Source of the DNA: Catenulispora sp. GP43 | Lineage (GTDB): Bacteria; Actinomycetota; Actinomycetes; Streptomycetales; Catenulisporaceae | Assembly (NCBI RefSeq): GCF_041260665.1 | Contig: NZ_JBGCCT010000002.1 | Location: 310,001-374,000, forward strand | Reading direction: 5' to 3' | DNA length: 64,000 bases | Shown here: piece after piece, positions 58,482 to 64,000 of the stretch | How positions within the stretch are numbered: the stretch's first letter is position 1 | Layout of the letters: the number at the start of each line of letters is the position of its first letter | Program-made: the position numbers and the translations under genes | Notes under the pieces: generated by a model | What the model saw: only the letters and a program-made list of their open reading frames with translations | Told to the model about the DNA's origin: nothing | The model's database searches: none

Positions 58482-60754
58482 GCACGGAGAACACGGGGAA
58501 CACGGGGAGCGCCGACGACTCCGCCGGCCAGAACGGCGCGAGCCAGAACGGCGCGAGCCAGAACGGCGCGAGCCAGAACGGCGCGGGCCAGAACGGCGCG
58601 GAGCACGGTGCCGAAGTGAACGGCGCGGCTGCGAACGGCGCGAGCGGCGCCACGCAGAACGGCGCGAGCCAGAACGGCGCCACCGCCAACGGCACCACGC
58701 AGAACGGTGCCAAGCCGGAAGCGGCGAAGAAGCCGCCGGCCCCGGGCGCGTCCGGCCCCGACGGCGAGCGCCTGGAGACCGAGAGCGAGGGCGACGCGCC
58801 CCGTCCGCAGCAGGGCGGCGCGCTGCGCGGCCCGGCGGCGTTCATGTCGGGTCCGGCCGCGAAGTCCAAGGACTTCAAGGGCTCCTCGCGCCGGTTGCTG
58901 TCCTACCTGCGTCCGGAACGCAAGATCCTGATCGTCTCGATGGTGATGGCGGCCCTGGGCGTCGGGATGTCGGTCTGGGGTCCGAAGCTTCTGGGCAAGG
59001 CCACCGACCTGATCTTCGCCGGCGTCATCGGCCGCCAGGCCAAGCCGGGTCCGAACGGTCAGTACCCGACCAAGCAGGAGATCATCCAGCGGCTGCAGGA
59101 CACCGGGCACGGCACGCAGGCGAGCCTGCTGAAGTCCATCAACTTCACGCCGGGCCACGGCATCGACTTCACCGAGGTCGGCCATGTCCTGCTGATCCTG
59201 CTGGGGATCTACGTCCTGGTCTTCGTCTGCATGATGGTCCAGTCGCGGCTGGTGATCGTGGTGGTGAACCGCGCGATCACCCGGCTGCGCGCCGACATCG
59301 AGGTCAAGCTGAGCCGGCTGCCGCTGTCCTACTTCGACAAGCAGCCGCGCGGCGAGGTGCTGTCCCGAGCCACCAACGACGTGGACAACCTGGGACAGTC
59401 CCTGCAGCAGTCGCTGGCGCAGGTGGTGATGCAGGTGTTCACGCTGATCGGCGTGACCGCCTTCATGCTGTGGACCTCCTGGCTGCTGGGTCTGATCGCG
59501 ATCGCGACGGTGCCGGTGTCGGTGTTCGTCGCCGGGCGGATCGGCAAGAAGTCCAAGCCGCAGTTCGTCAAGCAGTGGGCGGCCACCGGCCGGCTGAACG
59601 CGCACATCGAGGAGATGTACACCGGCCACCAGCTGGTGAAGGCGTTCGGGCGGCAGGAGGAGTCGGCGGCGGAGTTCAAGAAGCAGAACGACGCGCTGAA
59701 CGACGCCAGCTTCAAGGCCCAGTTCATCAGTGGCCTGATCCAGCCGGCGATGATGTTCCTCGGCAACGTAACCTACGTGCTGGTCGCGGTGGTCGGCGGT
59801 CTGCGGGTCTCGGCCGGCGCGCTGTCGCTCGGCAGCGTCCAGGCCTCGATCCAGTACACGCGGCAGTTCAGCATGCCGCTGTCGCAGGTCGCGGCGATGG
59901 CCAACATGATGCAGTCCGGGGTGGCCTCGGCCGAGCGGATCTTCCAGATCCTCGACGCCGAGGAGATGTCCCCGGAGCCGGAGCAGCCGGTGGAGCTGGA
60001 GCAGGTCCTGGGGCGCGTGGAGTTCCAGGACGTGAACTTCAGCTACTCCGCCGACCGGCCGCTGATCGAGGACCTGTCGCTGGCCGTGCAGCCGGGGCAG
60101 ACCGTGGCCATCGTCGGCCCGACCGGCGCCGGCAAGACCACACTGGTGAACCTCTTGATGCGGTTCTACGAGGTGGACTCCGGCGCGATCCTGCTCGACG
60201 GCGTCGACACGGCCCTGATGTCGCGGGAGTACCTGCGGGATCAGACCGGCATGGTGCTGCAGGACGCGTGGCTGTTCGGCGGCACCATCGCCGACAACAT
60301 CGCCTACGGCACCGAGGGCGCCTCGATGGAGCGGATCCAGACCGCCGCGGCGGCCACGCACGTGGACCACTTCGTGCGCACGCTGCCGGACGGCTACGAC
60401 ACCGTCATCGACGAGGAGGGCTCGAACCTCTCGGCCGGCGAGAAGCAGCTGATCACGATCGCCCGGGCCTTCCTGGCCGAACCGGCGATCCTGATCCTGG
60501 ACGAGGCGACCTCCTCGGTCGACACCCGCACCGAGGTGCTCATCCAGCGCGCGATGAACAAGCTGCGCGAGGGGCGGACCTCGTTCGTCATCGCGCACCG
60601 GCTGTCCACGATCCGCGACGCCGACATGATCCTGGTCATGGAGAACGGCCGGATCGTGGAGAAGGGGACGCACACGCAGCTGCTGGACGCCGACGGGGCG
60701 TACTCGCGGCTGTACGCGGCCCAGTTCGCGCAGGCCCTGGCCGAGGTCGACTGA
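58478..60754 (+). CDS. Heterodimeric ABC exporter subunit B with repetitive N-terminal extension
   Basis: 758 residues. The first ~130 are a disordered Asn/Gly/Ala/Ser/Gln-rich extension with QNGAS repeats; then six membrane helices (FKGSSRRLLSYLRPERK onward) and an intact ATPase: Walker A GPTGAGKTT, signature LSAGEKQL, Walker B ILILDEATSSVD and switch His IAHRLS. It forms the catalytic half with subunit A. The extension is much longer than in relatives. A 15-bp stem terminator follows. Confidence 0.92.
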   Translation: MSTENTGNTGSADDSAGQNGASQNGASQNGASQNGAGQNGAEHGAEVNGAAANGASGATQNGASQNGATANGTTQNGAKPEAAKKPPAPGASGPDGERLETESEGDAPRPQQGGALRGPAAFMSGPAAKSKDFKGSSRRLLSYLRPERKILIVSMVMAALGVGMSVWGPKLLGKATDLIFAGVIGRQAKPGPNGQYPTKQEIIQRLQDTGHGTQASLLKSINFTPGHGIDFTEVGHVLLILLGIYVLVFVCMMVQSRLVIVVVNRAITRLRADIEVKLSRLPLSYFDKQPRGEVLSRATNDVDNLGQSLQQSLAQVVMQVFTLIGVTAFMLWTSWLLGLIAIATVPVSVFVAGRIGKKSKPQFVKQWAATGRLNAHIEEMYTGHQLVKAFGRQEESAAEFKKQNDALNDASFKAQFISGLIQPAMMFLGNVTYVLVAVVGGLRVSAGALSLGSVQASIQYTRQFSMPLSQVAAMANMMQSGVASAERIFQILDAEEMSPEPEQPVELEQVLGRVEFQDVNFSYSADRPLIEDLSLAVQPGQTVAIVGPTGAGKTTLVNLLMRFYEVDSGAILLDGVDTALMSREYLRDQTGMVLQDAWLFGGTIADNIAYGTEGASMERIQTAAAATHVDHFVRTLPDGYDTVIDEEGSNLSAGEKQLITIARAFLAEPAILILDEATSSVDTRTEVLIQRAMNKLREGRTSFVIAHRLSTIRDADMILVMENGRIVEKGTHTQLLDADGAYSRLYAAQFAQALAEVD
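58529..58603. repeat. Five 15-bp tandem repeats coding QNGAS
   Basis: CAGAACGGCGCGAGC units at 58529, 58544, 58559; then GGGC and GGAG-ended variants at 58574 and 58589. Scattered further copies follow up to about 58720. Confidence 0.9.
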
Positions 60755-60776
60755 GCCAGGGATCTGCGTCACCGGC

Positions 60777-60816
60777 GGGCCGGCCGACTCCGAGGGGGGA
60801 GTCGGCCGGCCCGTTT
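60777..60816 (+). terminator. Strong intrinsic terminator of the ABC exporter operon
   Basis: A perfect 15-bp stem (60777-60791 with 60798-60812), loop GAGGGG, then GTTTC. It begins 23 bases after the subunit B stop. Confidence 0.85.
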
Positions 60817-60861
60817 CGCGTTCGTCACCGGTCCCAGAAGTGACCTTGTTAAGCTCCGAAG

Positions 60862-61638
60862 ATGGCTTACGAGCAGGCGGCAGACCGGTATCTGAAGGCC
60901 TTGGAGGCGACCCTCGCGCCGGACATGGTGCGCGGGGTCTACGTCGTCGGTTCCGCCGCGCTCGGCAGTTGGCGGCCCGGCCGCAGTGATCTGGACGTGC
61001 TGGTGGTGCTGGACCGTCCGATGAACGCCTCGGATCTGGCGATGGTCGGCGAGATGCACGCCGTGCTGGAGGCCACGCGCGCCGACGGTGCGCACAGCGA
61101 CGCGCTTTACGTCACGCCGGATCTGCTCGGTGCCCGCAGCGAGGTGAGAGTTCCGTTCGCGGTGGACGGGGTCTTCCAGCCCGAGGGGCACAGGACCGAT
61201 CCGGTGTTGTGGGCGATCCTGGCCAAGCACGGGATCACGCTGCGCGGGCCGAGGGCCTCGGAGTTGCGGGTCGCCCCGGATCCGGCGTGGCTGCGGGAGT
61301 GGAACCGGGGGAACCTGGAGTCGTACTGGCGCACGCATGTCGGGCACCGGCCGCATTTCTCGAAGCAGGATCCTGATGCTTCGGTCGACCCGCACCTGCT
61401 GGCCTGGGAGGCGACCGGGCCGGGGCGGCTGCACGCGACGATCGCCACCGGCGAGGTCATCTCGAAGGAGGCGTCCGCGGACTACACGGCGAAGCTGTTC
61501 CCGGAGTACGCGGATCTGTGCGCGAAGGCGAAGGCGTACCGACTCGGTGATGAGTCGGTGACATGTGCCGCTGCGGAGGCTGTGCGGGTGATCGACCTGG
61601 TAGAGGCAGTGTGCAACTCGGCAAAGGAACTGCCATGA
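60862..61638 (+). CDS. Nucleotidyltransferase (AadA/DUF4111-like)
   Basis: 258 residues. The NTase pol-beta motif is GSAALGSWRPGRSDLDVLVV (G-S-x-x-x-G...S-D-x-D) with the later D of the triad in a strand (~102-106). The C-terminal helical domain resembles aminoglycoside adenylyltransferase AadA with DUF4111. It may adenylylate an aminoglycoside or an unknown acceptor. TAAGCT (60850-60855) ends six bases before ATG 60862, suggesting leaderless. Resistance phenotype cannot be read from sequence. Confidence 0.75.
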   Translation: MAYEQAADRYLKALEATLAPDMVRGVYVVGSAALGSWRPGRSDLDVLVVLDRPMNASDLAMVGEMHAVLEATRADGAHSDALYVTPDLLGARSEVRVPFAVDGVFQPEGHRTDPVLWAILAKHGITLRGPRASELRVAPDPAWLREWNRGNLESYWRTHVGHRPHFSKQDPDASVDPHLLAWEATGPGRLHATIATGEVISKEASADYTAKLFPEYADLCAKAKAYRLGDESVTCAAAEAVRVIDLVEAVCNSAKELP

Positions 61639-61670
61639 CTTCGTGACTTCCTGGCTACCTGCGAGTAGCT

Positions 61671-61684
61671 TTACCGACCGGTAA
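61671..61684. promoter_or_regulatory. TetR-type palindrome upstream of lipase
   Basis: TTACCGACCGGTAA is a perfect 14-base palindrome of the type bound by TetR regulators in actinobacteria. It lies 63-76 bases before the lipase start. No regulator gene is adjacent. Confidence 0.5.
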
Positions 61685-61746
61685 CCACGCGCGTGTGACC
61701 CTGCTCACTCGAACCGTTCGCCCCGGTCGTTCCACAGGGAGTCAGT

Positions 61747-62598
61747 ATGCGTAGACACCGCATCGCCCACGCAATTTCCGTATTGCTCCTGGCCGTGCCG
61801 TTCCTGGCGCTGGCCGCCCCGGCCCAGGCCGTCACCTCGTCGGGGATCAACGATTTCTCCTGCAGGCCCAGCGCCGCGCACCCCCGACCGGTGGTGCTGG
61901 TGCACGGCACGTTCGCCAACGCCGGTGACAACTGGCTGGTGGGCGCGCCCTACATCGCCTCGCGCGGCTTCTGCGTCTTCGAGCTCGACTACGGCCAGGA
62001 ACCCGGCATCCCGGTATTCCACGGCCTGGCGCCGGTCGCGCAGTCCGCGCAACAGCTCGCCGACTACGTCGACCAGGTACTCGGGGCCACCGGCGCCTGG
62101 CAGGTCGACATCGTCGGGCACAGCCAGGGCGGGATGATGCCCCGCTACTACCTGAAGTTCCTCGGCGGTGCCGCGAAGGTGCACACCCTCGTGGGCCTGG
62201 CGCCGTCCAACCACGGCACCGACCTCGACGGCATCGAGACGCTGGCCGCCGACTACTTCCCGGGCGCGATCGGCCTGATCGGCACGGCGTGCCCGGCGTG
62301 CACCGACCAGATCGTCGGCTCGCCGCTGATGCAGCAGCTGAACGCCGGCGGGGACACCGTGCCCGGCGTGCAGTACACGGTGATCTCCACGGTGTACGAC
62401 GAGGTCGTCACGCCGTGGCAGTCGCAGGCCCTGAACGGACCGAACGTGCACAACGTCGTGCTGCAGAACCTGTGCGCCACCGACTTGTCCGAGCACGTGA
62501 CCATCGGCACCACCGACAAGATCGCGCTGCACGAGACCGTCAACGCGCTGGACCCGGCGCACGCGACGCCGACGAACTGCCTGTCGGCGTTCTCATAG
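61747..62598 (+). CDS. Secreted triacylglycerol lipase/esterase (class 2, EstA-like)
   Basis: 283 residues. Signal peptide ~1-29 (RHRIAHAISVLLLAVPFLALAAPAQA). Alpha/beta hydrolase with oxyanion VLVHGTFAN (~47-55), nucleophile elbow GHSQGG (~119-124), Asp in STVYDEVVTP and His in SEHVTIGTT (~256). Pairs of Cys (CRPS, CTDQ and CATD) can form disulfides outside the cell. It hydrolyses ester lipids. ATG 61747 follows GGGAG at 8 bases. Confidence 0.9.
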   Translation: MRRHRIAHAISVLLLAVPFLALAAPAQAVTSSGINDFSCRPSAAHPRPVVLVHGTFANAGDNWLVGAPYIASRGFCVFELDYGQEPGIPVFHGLAPVAQSAQQLADYVDQVLGATGAWQVDIVGHSQGGMMPRYYLKFLGGAAKVHTLVGLAPSNHGTDLDGIETLAADYFPGAIGLIGTACPACTDQIVGSPLMQQLNAGGDTVPGVQYTVISTVYDEVVTPWQSQALNGPNVHNVVLQNLCATDLSEHVTIGTTDKIALHETVNALDPAHATPTNCLSAFS

Positions 62599-62632
62599 AT
62601 CCACAAGCCGCGGCGGACCTAGAGTCGGGCCC

Positions 62633-63088
62633 ATGACCCACGACCCCGACTGCTTCAGCTGCCGCAACGACGCCCGCCTCGCGGACCTGCCACCCCGCGA
62701 ACGCATCGCCCACGACGAACACTGGCGCGCGGCACACGCGCTCGGAACAGCCCTCCCGGGCTGGCTGGTCCTGGTGCCGCGCCGCCACGTCACGACGATC
62801 GCCGAGCTGACCGACGCCGAGGCCGCGGGCCTCGGCGCCTGGCAGGTCCGGCTGTCGCGCGCGCTGCACGCGGTGACCGGCTGCGAGAAGACGTACGTGG
62901 CGCAGTTCGCCGAGGCGGCCGGGTACTTGCACGTGCACTTCCACATCGTCCCCCGCAGCCCGGAGTTGGCACCGGAGCTGCGGGGGCCGCGGGTGTTCGG
63001 GCTGCTCGGGCGCGATGAGGACGAGGCCCTCACGGCCGAGCGGATGGATGAGATCGCGGTGGCGCTGACGGCTGCGCTGGCGGGCTAG
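62633..63088 (+). CDS. HIT-family nucleotide hydrolase/transferase
   Basis: 151 residues. Catalytic H-x-H-x-H-x-x is HVHFHIVP (~102-109). The N-terminal CFSC (zinc-like C-x-x-C) and RRHVTTIAEL segments fit the branch acting on nucleoside phosphoramidates or dinucleotides. TAGAGT (62620-62625) precedes ATG by seven bases, so it is probably leaderless. Single gene. Confidence 0.9.
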   Translation: MTHDPDCFSCRNDARLADLPPRERIAHDEHWRAAHALGTALPGWLVLVPRRHVTTIAELTDAEAAGLGAWQVRLSRALHAVTGCEKTYVAQFAEAAGYLHVHFHIVPRSPELAPELRGPRVFGLLGRDEDEALTAERMDEIAVALTAALAG

Positions 63089-63257
63089 CCGGCTACAGCT
63101 CGCCGCGCCAACGATCACGGCGGCCAACCAGATCGCAGCAGCCTAGCTCGCCACACCGGCCGGCCGGCCGGTCGCGACAGCACGCCGCACACCCGCCGGC
63201 CCGTCTGCCACAGCACGCCGCACGTCGGCCCGCAGCCGCCCGGCACGCGCCGCCCGG
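63089..63257. other. Intergenic, short direct repeats
   Basis: The 14-mer ACAGCACGCCGCAC occurs at about 63177 and 63212. A CCGGCCGGCCGGCCGG-like run is near 63157. No coding frame is supported. Confidence 0.4.
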
Positions 63258-64000
63258 CTAATCCCCAGCAGCCTGCCCCACCGCATACCCGCCCGGCAGC
63301 GGCGGCCCCACCGCCTGTCCGCCGGACCCGCGGTCCACGAACCGGGTCGCGAGCACCACCGAGCGGGCGGCGGCGTCGTCGCCGTCGATGCGGCCGAACA
63401 GCAGCTGCGCGGCGGTGCGGCCCAGGGCCGCGGGGTCCTGGCTGACCACTGATATCGGCGGGTCCAGTTTGTCCGCGAGCAGGAAGTCGTCGAAGCCGAC
63501 CAGGGCCAGGCGGCGGGAGGCTCCGGCCTCCACCGCGCCGAGGGTGACCAGGTCGTTGCCGCTGAAGACGGCGGTCGGCGGGTTGGGGGCGGCCATCATG
63601 GCGGCGATGGCGGCGGCGGCTTCGGGGACGCCGCGTAAGCCGTGGCGGACCAGGGCCGGGTCGACGGCCAGGCCGGCGGCGGCCATGGCCTGCTCGTAGC
63701 CGGCGAAGCGTTCGCGCTGGGTCCAGATCTCCTGGCGGTCGCCGAGGTAGGCGATGCGGCTGTGGCCGCGGTCCAGCAGGTGGCGGACCGCGGTGGCGGT
63801 GCCGGCGCGGTTGTCCACCGCGACGCAGTCCACGTCCAGGCCGGTGGCCGGGCGGTCGACGCAGACCACCTTCACGCCGCGGGCCATCTGCGCGCGGAAG
63901 AAGGGGCGGTTGCCGTTGGTGGGGACCAGGACCAGGCCGTCGACCTGGCGGGCGCTGAAGGCCGAGACCACGTCGCGCTCCCGGCGCGGGTCGTCGTTGG
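63258..64000 (-). CDS. LacI-family regulator (partial, N-terminus beyond window)
   Basis: About 247 residues of the C-terminal sugar-binding region are visible. Segments DGLVLVPTNG, VVCVDRPATGLDVDCVAVDNRAG, RIAYLGDR and VALVGFDDFLLADKLDPPISVVSQD are the LacI core with dimer face. The helix-turn-helix is off the right edge. It likely senses a sugar; the regulated genes are outside the window. Confidence 0.85.
   Translation of the reverse strand, partial: NDDPRRERDVVSAFSARQVDGLVLVPTNGNRPFFRAQMARGVKVVCVDRPATGLDVDCVAVDNRAGTATAVRHLLDRGHSRIAYLGDRQEIWTQRERFAGYEQAMAAAGLAVDPALVRHGLRGVPEAAAAIAAMMAAPNPPTAVFSGNDLVTLGAVEAGASRRLALVGFDDFLLADKLDPPISVVSQDPAALGRTAAQLLFGRIDGDDAAARSVVLATRFVDRGSGGQAVGPPLPGGYAVGQAAGD

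Noticed and set aside
1-64000. CRISPR arrays, tRNA or rRNA genes, insertion sequences, prophage
   Set aside because: No regularly spaced repeats with unique spacers, no tRNA cloverleaf recognised by eye and no transposase or integrase frames were seen; a dedicated tRNA scan could still find a missed one.

Overview
The window is high-GC DNA with dense, codon-biased, mostly single-copy genes. Many starts are GTG, neighbouring genes often overlap by 1-17 bases, and several starts look leaderless. Gene content points to a free-living mycelial or soil actinomycete: mycothiol-dependent isomerase fold, family 2B encapsulin, many TetR/LysR/GntR/DeoR regulators, SigE-type ECF sigma factor, steroid/acyl-CoA style catabolism. 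Catenulisporales or Streptomycetales would fit, but I cannot name the genus from the sequence alone. No rRNA, tRNA, CRISPR array, transposase, integrase or phage gene was seen.

Layout. 1-8.1 kb: acyl-CoA/steroid-like catabolic genes (17beta-HSD-like SDR, Zn alcohol dehydrogenase, MaoC hydratase, hotdog thioesterase, FadD-type ligase) around a KstR-like operator, interleaved with a WD40 protein, a mycothiol-isomerase-like protein and a CDF metal transporter. 8.2-13.4 kb: LysR/SDR and MFS/MarR divergent pairs plus hypotheticals. 13.4-18.1 kb: a five-gene amino-sugar operon (DeoR repressor, SIS deaminase/isomerase, ROK kinase, PfkB kinase, class II aldolase) that can carry galactosamine to triose phosphates. 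18.2-25.1 kb: GT39-type membrane glycosyltransferase, an archaeal-type aspartyl-tRNA synthetase under a T-box riboswitch with an Asp (GAC) specifier, an ECF sigma/membrane-partner pair and an aminopeptidase P. 25.7-31.9 kb: a hydroxyproline catabolic operon (GntR, epimerase, DHDPS-like deaminase, three-subunit FAD/Fe-S dehydrogenase). 32.0-35.5 kb: family 2B encapsulin shell, polyprenyl synthase cargo candidate and a DUF4239 membrane protein. 35.6-46 kb: amino acid permease, IPP isomerase, an unusual family-A polymerase, an SDR, a secreted NHL protein, a DMT exporter and gamma-glutamyltransferase. 46-48.8 kb: metNIQ methionine importer behind a Met/Cys-rich leader peptide and terminator. 48.8-64 kb: exporters and their regulators (LysE/ArgP, MFS/ArsR, TetR/FMN reductase, TetR with a heterodimeric ABC exporter), a nucleotidyltransferase, a secreted lipase, a HIT protein and a partial LacI regulator.

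The most interesting items are the encapsulin/polyprenyl synthase operon, the Met/Cys leader-peptide attenuator of metNIQ, the T-box on a second-type AspRS, and a recurring pattern at several gene ends: short tandem duplications that reiterate the stop codon. All calls rest on reading the sequence and family knowledge; no database search was run.
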